Of a stretch of 64,000 nucleotides of DNA, positions 1 through 9,333 are shown in pieces. This stretch comes from QHWT01 sp963755695 (GTDB taxonomy: Bacteria; Acidobacteriota; Vicinamibacteria; Vicinamibacterales; 2-12-FULL-66-21): contig CAVWLB010000001.1 of assembly GCA_963755695.1 (NCBI GenBank), positions 62,001 through 126,000 of the forward strand, written 5' to 3'. Position 1 is the stretch's first letter. Each line of letters opens with the position of its first letter. Under the pieces are notes generated by a model that saw only the letters and a program-made list of their open reading frames with translations, had not been told where the DNA came from and did not search any database. A program made the translations under genes and the position numbers.

Positions 1-594
1 CTCCCGGGCGCCTGCCTGGTACAGGACCTGGATGTTGTTCGCAATGGACGCGATGGCCTTCTGCAGAATCGCCTGCGCGGCGGCCGGGCCGCCGGTTTGA
101 TAAGCAACGATGGCATCACGGATGTCGTTGCTGCCCATTTCGACGACGTACAGCGCGTCCGTTGGAACGCCGCCACCATGATCGGCGAGGAACGCCTGCA
201 CCTGGTTCGAGAGATTGAAGTTGCGCCCGTCGTCGTAGGCGCGCGCGGCGCCGACGGCATAGTTGGTGGCCTTCAGACTGTCCGATGCGAACGCAGGCCG
301 AACGCTGCCGGCCAGGCGCAGCGAGCGGGCGAACTGCTCGACCCACGTGGCGCCGTTGCTGAAATGGTGACCGCCGCGCGCGTAAGGAGCGCCGGGAACG
401 AGCAGCGGATCCAGCAGGTAATTTGGCGGCGTGTTCGTGCCTCCGCGGAGCGCGAACGCATTCCCGGAGTCCGACAGGCTCGTGCCGAACACGACAATCG
501 CTGAATAAGGCGCACGCTCCTGGCCGGATAGGCCGGCCGTTCCGAGGTTGAGGGCCACTGTGCAGGCCAGAAGCGTAACCAACCGAAGTCTCAT
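1..594 (-). CDS. GDSL/SGNH-family lipase/esterase, exported, 3' part outside the window
   Basis: The reading frame is open from an ATG at 592-594 to the window edge (198 codons), preceded by a strong GGAGGAG ribosome binding site. The N-terminus is a signal peptide (hydrophobic residues about 4-20). It is followed by VVFGTSLSDSGN, the block I motif of GDSL/SGNH hydrolases with the presumed nucleophile Ser39. Later EMGSNDIRDA matches block III (GxND). The usual Asp of GDSL is Thr here. The family hydrolyses esters or lipids outside the cytoplasm; the substrate cannot be told. The C-terminal block with the catalytic Asp/His lies outside the window. Confidence 0.8.
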   Translation of the reverse strand, partial: MRLRLVTLLACTVALNLGTAGLSGQERAPYSAIVVFGTSLSDSGNAFALRGGTNTPPNYLLDPLLVPGAPYARGGHHFSNGATWVEQFARSLRLAGSVRPAFASDSLKATNYAVGAARAYDDGRNFNLSNQVQAFLADHGGGVPTDALYVVEMGSNDIRDAIVAYQTGGPAAAQAILQKAIASIANNIQVLYQAGARE

Positions 595-687
595 GATCTC
601 CTCCTTGAGTACCGTTTAGCGACAGACGGCGTTGAGTCCGCCTGCTGCGGAGTACTTCCGGAAGGAGACGGGAAGGTTACACGTGCG

Positions 688-1356
688 TCAGCGCGACTCG
701 GCGCTGATCCGCTCGAGCAGCGCCTGGATCCGCGCCAGCCCCTCGCGATCGGCCGCCGCCCAGTCAACTGGGGCGGTGGGGTCAGAGAGGAGCACTCCGA
801 ACCCGAAATCCAGCAGATATGGCGCTCCGTCGGGTCTCGCGCTGAACACATTGCCCGGGACGACCGACCCGTGTGTGACACCTCGCTGGTGCGCTGCGTC
901 GAGGATGTCTTGCAGCTGCCGCAGCCCGGAGCGGGCCCTTTCGGGGTGCAGCCATCCTGACCTGACGGACTCGAGCAGCGGCATACCCTGGCGGAACTCG
1001 GTCACGACGGAAGGGCATCCCATCTGGTCCACCCAGGCTGTAACGGGCATGACGATGGTCGGCGGACGCCACTCTTCGAGCTGTGTTTTCAGACGCTCGA
1101 ATCGCTCGATAAATCCGGCCGGCGCCAGTGTGCGCCATCGCTTCAACCGCAACAGCCCTCGCGCGGTTGAGTCGCCGCGGACGAGAAACACGAGCGCAGC
1201 TTCGCTCTCGCCGAGGGGCACCTGAATCGTGAAGCTGCTGCCGGTCGCAGTTTCCATCCCTTGCGGCGACGCGAATGCGGCTTCGAGCAGGCACGCCGGA
1301 CAGTGACCACGAACGGCAGCAGCGGCAGGATGACGCGAACAGTGATGACGGCTCAC
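688..1356 (-). CDS. Kinase-like protein lacking catalytic residues (pseudokinase) with N-terminal Cys cluster
   Basis: It starts at a GTG (1354-1356) that overlaps the stop codon of the ECF sigma gene (GTGA), so translation is probably coupled; an open frame extends further upstream only because of GC bias. The product is 222 aa. The N-terminus has Cys residues including CPACLLEAAF, a short ribbon common at the start of acidobacterial Ser/Thr kinases. The rest resembles the lobes of a protein kinase, but the catalytic loop reads HGSVVPGN instead of HRDLKPxN, so the catalytic Asp is missing. DFG is kept (LLDFGFG). It is probably a binding or regulatory partner of the sigma factor or of the upstream kinase; that role is inferred from the operon. 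Confidence 0.65.
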   Translation of the reverse strand: MSRHHCSRHPAAAAVRGHCPACLLEAAFASPQGMETATGSSFTIQVPLGESEAALVFLVRGDSTARGLLRLKRWRTLAPAGFIERFERLKTQLEEWRPPTIVMPVTAWVDQMGCPSVVTEFRQGMPLLESVRSGWLHPERARSGLRQLQDILDAAHQRGVTHGSVVPGNVFSARPDGAPYLLDFGFGVLLSDPTAPVDWAAADREGLARIQALLERISAESR

Positions 1357-2081
1357 GTCGAGACCGCCCTGAGCAGTTCGCGCAATTCCGCGTCCACTTC
1401 CTGCTCGTCGGCCACGGTTTCCGCCACCTCGGCGCGAAGCATGGCTCCGTAGCGCTGCCGCAGGCGATGGACGGCCACCTTGACCGCGCCCTCGCTGAGC
1501 CCGAGGTCCGCTGCCACCGTTCGATAGGGCTGCAGGTCGGTACTGTCGGTCAGATACGGAAGCAGTGCGTTCGCCACGTCGGCCTTGCCGGAGGCGGCGT
1601 ACTCGCCACGAAGACGTTCCAGCGCGCGCTCGAGCACGATTGCCGCCCACTTGCGATCGAACGCCCGGGCCGGCGTCTCCTCATCGCGGTGCTCGGCAAC
1701 GAAGGCGCGTTCTGCTTCGGCAAAATCGAGCTGAAAGTGGACCTGCCGGCCGCCGCGGCGCGCCGCCGTATCGCGTTCGTATTCGTTAATCACGTAGCGC
1801 TTCAGCGCAGTCAGCAGAAACGCGCGGAAACGGCCGCGCGCCGGATCAGCGGATCGAATCGCCTGCGTTTGGAGAAGACGCGCGAAGAAGCCCTGCGTGA
1901 GATCCTGCGCAACTTCGGCGCGGTACCCACGGCCGCGGAGATAGCCATACAGAGGCGGCCAGTAGATCTCGCAGAGCTCGGCCAGCGCGGCGGATGCGCG
2001 ATCGTCCGCGGTTCCACCGGCGGCGTTCACCATCGTCCAGCGGGTGGTAGCGAATCTCTCCGGTCTCGGCCCGTCCGTCAC
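1353..2081 (-). CDS. RNA polymerase sigma factor, ECF type
   Basis: This 242-aa protein has region 2 features (LCEIYWPPLYGYLRGRG, then AQDLTQGFFARLL) and a C-terminal region 4 helix-turn-helix (VAADLGLSEGAVKVAVHRLRQRY). It belongs to the ECF group found in Planctomycetes and Acidobacteria next to protein kinases. Its ATG overlaps the stop of the upstream kinase gene by 4 bases (ATGA), and its own stop overlaps the pseudokinase start. The three genes therefore form one translationally coupled unit. Sigma activity is probably controlled by phosphorylation or by binding to the kinase-like partners, since no classical anti-sigma gene is adjacent. That control is inference. Confidence 0.9.
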   Translation of the reverse strand: MTDGPRPERFATTRWTMVNAAGGTADDRASAALAELCEIYWPPLYGYLRGRGYRAEVAQDLTQGFFARLLQTQAIRSADPARGRFRAFLLTALKRYVINEYERDTAARRGGRQVHFQLDFAEAERAFVAEHRDEETPARAFDRKWAAIVLERALERLRGEYAASGKADVANALLPYLTDSTDLQPYRTVAADLGLSEGAVKVAVHRLRQRYGAMLRAEVAETVADEQEVDAELRELLRAVST

Positions 2082-4879
2082 TGGAGGACCTGCTCAATAC
2101 CGGCCAGGAAATCGTCAGCTGTCGCCGGGCGGTCCGAGCGATTGCGGGAGAGCGCACGCCGGAAGAACGCTTCGGTTGTCGGCGGAAGCGTGGGACCGCC
2201 ACCGTGCTCGGCCGTCGGGCTGTCGTCGGAGTGCCCATAGCCGAAGCCGACCGCCTGTCGGAACGGATGCCGGCCTGTCAACATCTCGTAAGCGATGATG
2301 CTGACCGCCCACACGTCCCACGCGGGATTGACGTCATCACCAGCCACCTGCTCCGGCGCCATGTATTCGAGCGTGCCGACGAGCATGCCGACGCTCGTGC
2401 CGAACGCGGTGGAATCGGTAGGCGTCTGCTCGCCGTGGAGCGCCTTTGCGAGGCCAAAATCCAGTACCTTCGGAACCATCCCCGTCGCGTGACGCTGCAG
2501 GTAGATGTTCTCCGGCTTGAGATCCCGATGCACGAGCGCGCGCGCGTGCGCCGCGGCCAAGGCCGAACAGACGCCTCGAAGGATCTGGAGGGCCTCTGTA
2601 CCATCCATTGGCGCGCCGGATGCCAGCCGTTCGCGAAGCGTGCTGCCTTCGAGCAGCTCCATCACGAGGAACGGCCGGCCGCTGCGCTCCACTCCGAAAT
2701 CGTACACCCTGACGACGTGCGGGTGCGCGAAGCTCGCTGCCGCGCGCGCCTCGCGCCGAAACCGCGAGGCCAGATCGAGAGCGCTGGTCACATCATCCCG
2801 GATCACTTTAACCGCAACGGGACGTTCGAGCGCCGTGTCCATTGCCATGTAGACAGCTCCCATGCCTCCGCGACCGAGGCGCGACTCGAGCCGGTACCGG
2901 CCGTTGATCAGAATGGTGCCGCGTGTTCTCGTCAGCGCCTGGCGGTCGTCGGCGCAGAAGGCGGTCGCTCCCTCGTAGCAGCGACCGCAGCGTTCGCACT
3001 CGGCGATTCCCTGCTCCTGGTCAGACGAGCGCTCCAGCAAGGCGCCGACCGCGTGCGCAATCGCCGTCAGCAACTCGAGATCCTCCTCGTTGTACGGCTC
3101 CTCCGAGCGTCGCGGCCCCAGGACGATCAGCCCGAGCGGCAATTCGCCCGCAGAGAGGCCCGAGATCGGGACGAGGAGTTCGATCCCGTGTTCCAGCAGC
3201 AGGGCGCGTTCCTCCCGTGGGAGTTGATGACGAACCCAGGCGGTGTCACCGAGCGACAGCGCAAGTGGTTTCCGCAGGACGGAGAGCACCCTGATGACCG
3301 TCAGCGAGGTCGGCAGTGCGACCGGACCAGATTCGGGAACCTGCGCCGAGTCGCTGCTGAAGTTCGAGCTGGCGGGCAGGTGAGTCAGGACACTGACGAA
3401 GATCGGGTGCAAGGCCTCGTCGATTTGCTGCACGATCGATGGGGCAATGACATCGAGGCTCGACGCGCGTCCCACCTGCTCCGCGATGCTGGTCAACAGC
3501 CGGTGTGCGTCGTAGCGTTCACGGAAAAACTGGCGGTCCACCCGCGTCAGCCACTGCTCACGGCGGGATCGCACGAGCAGCAGTGCTCCAGCAATCAGCA
3601 GGTACCACCACCCGCGTGTCGTGATCAGCGACACCAGCGGCTGATCGCGGTGGACGATGACATCGGCGAGAAGCAACGCACCAAGGACGGGGACGAGCGC
3701 GTCGACTGACCTTCGCGCGAGCGCGTGCCGCAGTCCCTGGCGGATCATGAGGCGGAGATCGAAGAGCCGATGACGCAGGATGGCGTAGGCGAACGATGCC
3801 GGCATCGCCAGGAATACGAGCGCAAGCAGCGTCATGTGGCTCGTCGCGAAAATGCCCGCGCCAGGGTTCAGCCAGTAGCCGGCGATGATCCCGGCCCCCG
3901 CCGTCGCGCCGGTAGCGATTCCGAAAATCAGCACGCCGATGCGGCGCCGATCGGTCACCGTGCTCGCAGCGCGGCGATGGAACACCAGCAAAGCGAGTGC
4001 GACCGCCGCGTAGGCGACGTTCGCCAGGAACACGCCCGGTGCGGCATCGCTGAGTCCGGTTGGTGGCCCGAGTTCCCGCATCAGCTGCACACCCCAGGAC
4101 ACACGCCACGCCATCACGAGCGCCGCAGGGATCAGGGCGATTGCGATCAACCGCTTCGGCCAGATTCGGCCCGGAAAAATCGACGCGAACGCGAATAGTA
4201 GCGGTCCAGCGGCCCCACTGTTCGCGAATGGCAGCCACAGGAGCCCCTCCAGCCAACCCGGCAGCGCTTGCCAGAAGACGCCCAGCCGCATCGGAAGCGC
4301 CAGCGAGATCGTCGCGAGCGAGGCGAGCAACAACGACCCGAGTAGCGCTGTGCCCTCGAACGATCGTCTGAACGCGACGAGCATGGCGAACGCCAGCGTG
4401 CCGAACTGCACCAACCGGAACGCCAGCACGCCCGGGGCCTGCGTCGTACGACGCCACTCCTCGACGCCCGCCGACAGCGGCAGGGCTACGGTGAAACGGT
4501 GACCGTTTCTGTCCACTTGGAGAACGAATGGCCGCGATGGGTCGAATTGCAGCGTCGCCCGCTGCCAGTCGGTATGGCCGAGGAGTATCTGACCGTTGGC
4601 GCTGACGATCTGATCGCCGTCGCGCATGCCGGTGCGAGCGGCAAAGGATTCTGGATCAAGGTTCGAAACCGTCGCCCGTCCACCCTCAAATTGCGGCACG
4701 AATCCGCGCGGCGCAACGCGCAGGATGTCGCAGGTGAGAAGCAGCGAGAGGTAGAGGAGGTGGGCGGCGGCAGCTACACCAATGCCGGCGCGAACGAGCG
4801 CCGGGCCCGGGGCACCGATAGATTCAGGACCGGACGGAGTTGGACGCTCGCTCGCCACGCACCGTCCGACCGCGGGCAC
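2078..4879 (-). CDS. Membrane Ser/Thr protein kinase with PDZ-like, multi-TM, GAF and kinase domains
   Basis: The product is 933 aa with an unusual layout. A first membrane segment lies near residues 33-50. A PDZ-like stretch follows (LDPESFAARTGMRDGDQIVSANG). Several more transmembrane helices lie about 150-390, then a GAF-like domain at about 450-610. A short Cys ribbon (CERCGRCYEG) precedes the C-terminal kinase domain (about 655-930) with GRGGMGAVY, VAVKVI, HRDLKPENIYL, DFGLAK and APEQ, so catalysis is intact. It probably senses an envelope signal and phosphorylates the sigma factor or another target. The start is GTG at 4877-4879 with a weak ribosome site; internal GTG codons are alternatives. 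It is the first gene of the operon with the sigma factor and pseudokinase. Confidence 0.88.
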   Translation of the reverse strand: MPAVGRCVASERPTPSGPESIGAPGPALVRAGIGVAAAAHLLYLSLLLTCDILRVAPRGFVPQFEGGRATVSNLDPESFAARTGMRDGDQIVSANGQILLGHTDWQRATLQFDPSRPFVLQVDRNGHRFTVALPLSAGVEEWRRTTQAPGVLAFRLVQFGTLAFAMLVAFRRSFEGTALLGSLLLASLATISLALPMRLGVFWQALPGWLEGLLWLPFANSGAAGPLLFAFASIFPGRIWPKRLIAIALIPAALVMAWRVSWGVQLMRELGPPTGLSDAAPGVFLANVAYAAVALALLVFHRRAASTVTDRRRIGVLIFGIATGATAGAGIIAGYWLNPGAGIFATSHMTLLALVFLAMPASFAYAILRHRLFDLRLMIRQGLRHALARRSVDALVPVLGALLLADVIVHRDQPLVSLITTRGWWYLLIAGALLLVRSRREQWLTRVDRQFFRERYDAHRLLTSIAEQVGRASSLDVIAPSIVQQIDEALHPIFVSVLTHLPASSNFSSDSAQVPESGPVALPTSLTVIRVLSVLRKPLALSLGDTAWVRHQLPREERALLLEHGIELLVPISGLSAGELPLGLIVLGPRRSEEPYNEEDLELLTAIAHAVGALLERSSDQEQGIAECERCGRCYEGATAFCADDRQALTRTRGTILINGRYRLESRLGRGGMGAVYMAMDTALERPVAVKVIRDDVTSALDLASRFRREARAAASFAHPHVVRVYDFGVERSGRPFLVMELLEGSTLRERLASGAPMDGTEALQILRGVCSALAAAHARALVHRDLKPENIYLQRHATGMVPKVLDFGLAKALHGEQTPTDSTAFGTSVGMLVGTLEYMAPEQVAGDDVNPAWDVWAVSIIAYEMLTGRHPFRQAVGFGYGHSDDSPTAEHGGGPTLPPTTEAFFRRALSRNRSDRPATADDFLAGIEQVLQ

Positions 4880-5181
4880 GACCTTGCCGGCGTTTCCCCA
4901 ATGATCACCCCTCCAAGCTCGTGCCCTCAGATGCTCCGAGGAGCGGCCAGCGTTGACCCGTGCCAGCGAAACTTTACTACAGGCATTCGCCGAAACATAG
5001 CTCGGCCGCAGGCCGTAACCTTGCCGGCCGGACCCTGTATATCAGTGCAGCGGTGATTCGCGGGTGTTGCCGTCGCGGAGCGACCTCTGAATTCGCGCGT
5101 TCTCGATTCGGAGCCGTTCATGACCCGTGCCGTCGCTTCGTCGCCTCACGAACCGTTCGACTACTGACCGCGGGTGTGAAG
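4880..5181. other. Divergent intergenic region
   Basis: About 300 bases separate the minus-strand kinase operon from the plus-strand outer-membrane gene. It must hold the promoters of both. An open frame runs through it on the plus strand, but it has no ribosome site and no recognisable protein sequence. No convincing promoter boxes were picked out by eye. Confidence 0.5.
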
Positions 5182-5721
5182 ATGACCAACAGATTGCTGA
5201 ATCACATTGTGCTGTGTTGTGCCAGCCTGCTGCTGATCGTGTCCGCAACGGCCTCCCACGCCCAGGACGCCGCACCGGCCGCGCGCGCCCACGCCGTCTA
5301 CGTCGAACTGCTGGGGAATGGCGGCGCCTACTCTGTCAATTACGAAAGAGCGTTGACGCCGGCCCTGCGCGTGCGCGTCGGCGCCGCATCCTGGACGGCC
5401 GAGAGCTTCTGGAGTGACGCGGAGACACGAATACAGACGTTCCCGATGATGCTGCATATGGTTTCCGGCGGCGGCACTCACCACCTGGAGACAGGCATCG
5501 GCGTGCTGCCCGGATACCGCGGTCGCGACCGTGACTTCGGAGTGTCGGGTGGGTTCGTGTCACTGATCGCGTTGGTCGGCTATCGGTATGAGCCTCCGAC
5601 GCGCCGGTTCGTCTTTCGTACCGGATTCACACCTTTCTACGGGCTTGGTCAGTCATCTAACGCGTACCCCGATGAGGGATTCCTACCGTCACTGGGGCTC
5701 AGCTTCGGTGCCCGGTTCTGA
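5182..5721 (+). CDS. Small outer-membrane beta-barrel-like protein, exported
   Basis: The ATG at 5182 was chosen over the longer frame from 4960 because it begins a clear signal peptide (MTNRLLNHIVLCC..., cleavage near SHAQD). The mature part of about 150 aa is rich in Gly, Tyr and Arg with alternating polar and hydrophobic strands and ends in Phe (LSFGARF), typical of an outer-membrane beta-barrel. No specific family was recognised. It stands alone between two convergent or divergent neighbours. It may be a structural or sensing porin-like protein, but no function can be assigned. Confidence 0.6.
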   Translation: MTNRLLNHIVLCCASLLLIVSATASHAQDAAPAARAHAVYVELLGNGGAYSVNYERALTPALRVRVGAASWTAESFWSDAETRIQTFPMMLHMVSGGGTHHLETGIGVLPGYRGRDRDFGVSGGFVSLIALVGYRYEPPTRRFVFRTGFTPFYGLGQSSNAYPDEGFLPSLGLSFGARF

Positions 5722-5739
5722 GAGGCTCCGGGGTTTACT

Positions 5740-6270
5740 TCAGCGCGGCGCCAACTTCTTGGCCGCCTCACGTTGCACGCGGGCCAAGGCGGCGGGAATG
5801 ACCATGGCGGTTACTTCCAGCGTGTCCACTGTCGCGTCAGGCCAACTCGATGACATCGGCTTGCAGGGCGATTCGTAGGTCAGGGCATATCGGGCGACAT
5901 CGCCGTCGGTGTTCCGCCAGTCCTCCACGAGTTGCAGGACACAGGTCTCGGAACGCTTTCGACCGTCGACAGAAGACGACCAGTGGCGCGGGATCTCCTG
6001 CTTATGATCTGGATCAAGATAGTCATTGTCGAGGATGCGGAAGCCAGCATCCTGAAGGGTACGCGTCAGGTCATCACGGATTCTAACCGCCGGGTATTTC
6101 TCTTGAACGCGATACGTCACCTTGATTTGCCCAGACGCGAGCCGGGACTCCCCCAGGTCACGTGCGCCCTCGGGGACAAATATGACTTTCGGAGCTTCCT
6201 TCGGGGTGCTCGATGTCGCACAGCCTGCGACCGTTGCGATCAATGCGATACAAGCGATTGGCCTGGTCAC
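5740..6270 (-). CDS. Putative lipoprotein of unknown function
   Basis: The best start is GTG at 6268-6270, giving RPIACIALIATVAGC, a lipoprotein signal with the lipobox Cys at residue 19. A longer frame from 6477 has no signal logic. The mature protein of about 155 aa has a Lys/Asp-rich alpha/beta composition and no motif that I recognise. It is convergent with the preceding beta-barrel gene (18 bases between the stops). It is likely anchored in the inner or outer membrane facing the periplasm. Function unknown. Confidence 0.55.
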   Translation of the reverse strand: MTRPIACIALIATVAGCATSSTPKEAPKVIFVPEGARDLGESRLASGQIKVTYRVQEKYPAVRIRDDLTRTLQDAGFRILDNDYLDPDHKQEIPRHWSSSVDGRKRSETCVLQLVEDWRNTDGDVARYALTYESPCKPMSSSWPDATVDTLEVTAMVIPAALARVQREAAKKLAPR

Positions 6271-6603
6271 GAATCGGTACTTTCGCGGCTCAGAGCAGCC
6301 TGACCCGTCCAAGATCGCCAATGACGGCCTAGAATTGCCTCTGCAGTTTGTGGCCTCCCACTGCGAATGACGAAGACCACGAGATTCTCGGACGTGATCT
6401 CTATTGTGGCAGTAAATGAAGGGGCTACTGAAGCACGGCGTCAAAGAAAACAGGAAGCGGCGGCGGCTGAGCCGCAAGGCCGGCTCAGGTTCCAGATCGT
6501 TTGGGTGCGTCCACTGCTCAGCACATCTCTTGTCCTCGAAGCTGTCGTTGTCCTTCTAAAGCCAGGCCGCGCCCTCGCGATACACCGGCGCTAATATCCC
6601 GCA

Positions 6604-8295
6604 ATGAAACTTCGGCCCACGGCCCTGCTCTGGCTCCTATTCGTCTCCGCCTGCGCACGGCCGGCGGCGCAACAGCCGTACGATCTCCTCATCACCGGGG
6701 GCTCGGTGCTGAACGGCGAGGGTACTCCCGCCGTGCGAGCGGACGTGGGGATTCGCGGCGGGCGCATCGCAGCCGTCGGCGATCTCAGCGGCGCTGCGGC
6801 GACACGTCGGATCGATGCGTCGGGCCTGACGGTTGCGCCCGGCTTTATCGACATCCACAACCACTCGGACTACACGATCCTCGTCGAACCCAAATCCGAG
6901 AGCATGATTCGGCAAGGTGTCACGACGATGGTGCTGGGCGAGTCGCGGTCCGCGGGACCGATCAAGGCGGGGAGCGAAGAAGCGCGCGCTCGAGCCGACG
7001 GTGTCACGATCGACTGGACGACACTCGGCGGGTACTTCGCGAAGCTCGAACAGAAGCATATGTCGACCAACATCGCGTCGTACGTCGGCGAGGAACAGGT
7101 GTGGACCTACGTGAAAGGCTACGGCCAGTCGCCGGCGACCCCGCAGGAGCTCGACGAGATGAAGCGGCTCATCGCGGAGGCCATGAAAGACGGCGCGATG
7201 GGTCTCTCGACCGCGCTGCTGGAGCCCCCTTCGAGCTTTGCGACGACGGCCAATCTGATCGAGCTGGCCAGGACCGCAAAACAGTACGGCGGCATCTACT
7301 CATCGCATATCCGTGATGAAGGCGAGGGCGTCTTTCGCGCGATCGACGAAGCCATCCAGGTCGGCAAAGGCGCCAGGATTCCCGTCGATATCATCCACAT
7401 GAAGATCGCGCACAAGAAACTATGGGGCCGCGCAAACGAGATCGTCGCGATGGTGCAGAAGGCGCGCGACGAGGGGTACGACGTCCGCGCCAATGTGTAT
7501 CCGTACACCGCGGGTCAGAACAATCTGTCCTCGATCGTTCCGCCGTGGGCTCATGGCGGCGGCCGCGAGCAGATGCTCGAACGGCTCAAGGATCCGTCGG
7601 CCCGCAAGCGCATGCGCGAGGAGGTCATGAACGGCCTGCCGGACTGGTACAACCACTACCTCGCGACCGGCGACGGGTGGGCCGGAATGCTCCTCGTGTC
7701 GCTCACGAACGAGCGCAACAAGCCGTTCCAGGGCAAGCGCATGAGCGAGTTGATTGCCGCGCGCGGCGGCCATCCGGCCGACGTCCTGTTCGACGTGCTG
7801 TTGGAGGAAGGCGGCAGCGTGCCGACCGTGTTCTTCCATCACTCCGAGCCGGACATGCAGCTGATCATGAAGCAGCCATGGACATCGATCGGCTCTGACG
7901 GCAGCGCGGTGAACCCGGACGGCCCAACCGGCCGCACGCATCCGCACCCCCGCTACTACGGAACGTTTCCGCGCGTGCTCGGACGCTACGTGCGCGAGCT
8001 GAAGGTGATCACGCTGCCGGAGGCCGTCAAGAAGATGACCAGCATGAACGCCGACAAGCTTGGCATCAACGATCGAGGGCGGTTAAAGGAAGGTTTCGCC
8101 GCCGACGTGACGGTCTTCGATCAGGACCGCGTGATCGATCGCGCGACGTTCGAACAACCGCACCAATTCCCAGTTGGAATCAAGTACGTCATCGTCAATG
8201 GCGTCGTCACCGTCGACAACGAGCGTCATACAGGCGCGCTGGCAGGGCAGGTGATCTATGGGCCTGGCAAGCGGCGGGCTGGGCCTCGTTCGTGA
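6604..8295 (+). CDS. N-acyl-D-amino-acid deacylase (D-aminoacylase) family amidohydrolase, lipoprotein
   Basis: The 563-aa product starts with a lipoprotein signal (LLFVSAC, Cys17). The amidohydrolase fold follows: ITGGSVLNGEG near residue 30, the metal motif GFIDIHNHSD (His85, His87), YSSHIRDEGEGVFRAIDEAI, and SIGSDGSA toward the C-terminus. The C-terminal composite domain carries LKEGFAADVTVFD. This is the layout of D-aminoacylases, which remove the acyl group from N-acyl-D-amino acids, here presumably at the cell surface, for example to recycle D-amino acids. The gene is monocistronic. Substrate specificity cannot be read from sequence alone. Confidence 0.9.
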   Translation: MKLRPTALLWLLFVSACARPAAQQPYDLLITGGSVLNGEGTPAVRADVGIRGGRIAAVGDLSGAAATRRIDASGLTVAPGFIDIHNHSDYTILVEPKSESMIRQGVTTMVLGESRSAGPIKAGSEEARARADGVTIDWTTLGGYFAKLEQKHMSTNIASYVGEEQVWTYVKGYGQSPATPQELDEMKRLIAEAMKDGAMGLSTALLEPPSSFATTANLIELARTAKQYGGIYSSHIRDEGEGVFRAIDEAIQVGKGARIPVDIIHMKIAHKKLWGRANEIVAMVQKARDEGYDVRANVYPYTAGQNNLSSIVPPWAHGGGREQMLERLKDPSARKRMREEVMNGLPDWYNHYLATGDGWAGMLLVSLTNERNKPFQGKRMSELIAARGGHPADVLFDVLLEEGGSVPTVFFHHSEPDMQLIMKQPWTSIGSDGSAVNPDGPTGRTHPHPRYYGTFPRVLGRYVRELKVITLPEAVKKMTSMNADKLGINDRGRLKEGFAADVTVFDQDRVIDRATFEQPHQFPVGIKYVIVNGVVTVDNERHTGALAGQVIYGPGKRRAGPRS

Positions 8296-8416
8296 GACGA
8301 GCGCCACCACCCGCCACTGGAATCTTCCGTCTTAGCCCCAGGACATCTGGAGGTGCCGATGAGTAGCCTGGGACGGGGCCTCGCACTCGGGGCCGATCCC
8401 GCGGCAGTACCGAGGG

Positions 8417-8650
8417 CTGATCATTCGGCGCTGTGCGATGGTCGCGGTTGCTGGCGTTGCGATTGGTACGGTTCTGGGGTTGCTGTTGACGCGAATTCTC
8501 GCGTCCATGCTGAACGACGTGAACCCTACCGACCCATCGGTGTTCCTGGCGAATGCGGCAACGGTTGTTGCCGCCTCCATGGCCGCCTGCTACGTTCGGG
8601 CGCGAGCGGCCGGCCGTGTCGACCCGGGGCGGGTTCTGCGCAACGAGTGA
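8417..8650 (+). pseudogene. 3' remnant of an FtsX/MacB-like ABC permease
   Basis: The frame from about 8417 reads LIIRRCAMVAVAGVAIGTVLG, then LLLTRILASMLNDVNPTDPSVF and RAAGRVDPGRVLRNE. That is the last transmembrane part and the conserved C-terminal tail of an ADOP/MacB-like permease such as those at 36.4-42 kb. The first roughly 700 residues are missing and there is no start. It is best read as a gene fragment left after a deletion. Confidence 0.6.
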
Positions 8651-8710
8651 CTCGACGGGTCGATAGCGCGACCTTTAATTGCGTGCGAGAGACATATTTG
8701 CAGTGTCGAC

Positions 8711-9244
8711 CTAAGTGGACGGCATGATTATGGCGGCGTAGAGCGACGCACGCCGGTAGACCGACGGCCATGAGCGCAAGATCCTGATCGACGAATAGCC
8801 GGTAGATGAGAAAAGGGCCCTCAATCTGGTCTGGCTTACCGGGTACGGCACCCATCGGCTGGCGTCGCTCGTGTCGTATTCCACGATCACAAATCGGCGC
8901 CGCAATGTCATCCGCGGCTCGCACGCGCGAATGAACGCTGACTGATCGGTGACGTAATGGAGCGAGTTGGCCATGAGGATGCCGTCCAGATCGCCGAACG
9001 GCCACGTCTGGTTCATGAAGTCTCCACGGTGCGTCTCGATTCGGACGTCGTTGTGCGCCGACGGAATGTTCCGGAGGGCGGAGGCATCGCGGTCCATGGC
9101 GTGAATGGTGCTGCTTGCGGCCAGCAGCGAGGCCAGTGCGAGGGTAAAGGTGCCTTCGCCGCATCCGAGATCGGCCCAAGTCGTGGGGCCGAGTGCCGCC
9201 ACGTCGCTGTCTGCGAGCAACTCGACCGCGTCAGGCAACAGCAT
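8711..9244 (-). CDS. Class I SAM-dependent methyltransferase
   Basis: The 177-aa protein shows motif I TTWADLGCGEGTFTLALASL, an acidic residue after beta-2 (AMDRDASAL), and the later strands FGDLDGILMANSLHYV and RRRFVIVEYDTS. This is a small Rossmann-fold methyltransferase of the methyltransf_11/25 type. The substrate is unknown. It lies alone between a permease remnant and a helicase remnant on the other strand, so context gives no clue to its target. Confidence 0.8.
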   Translation of the reverse strand: MLLPDAVELLADSDVAALGPTTWADLGCGEGTFTLALASLLAASSTIHAMDRDASALRNIPSAHNDVRIETHRGDFMNQTWPFGDLDGILMANSLHYVTDQSAFIRACEPRMTLRRRFVIVEYDTSDASRWVPYPVSQTRLRALFSSTGYSSIRILRSWPSVYRRASLYAAIIMPST

Positions 9245-9333
9245 CGACGCATCATAGCAATGCCGTCGGCCTACGACCGAAGGATGAAGTTTGCGATCCG
9301 CAGCGCGTCGACATGTCCTACAAGCAAGCAGTC

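Noticed and set aside
2204..3709. Plus-strand open frame of 501 codons
   Set aside because: It is antisense to the Ser/Thr kinase with intact catalytic motifs; no protein features.
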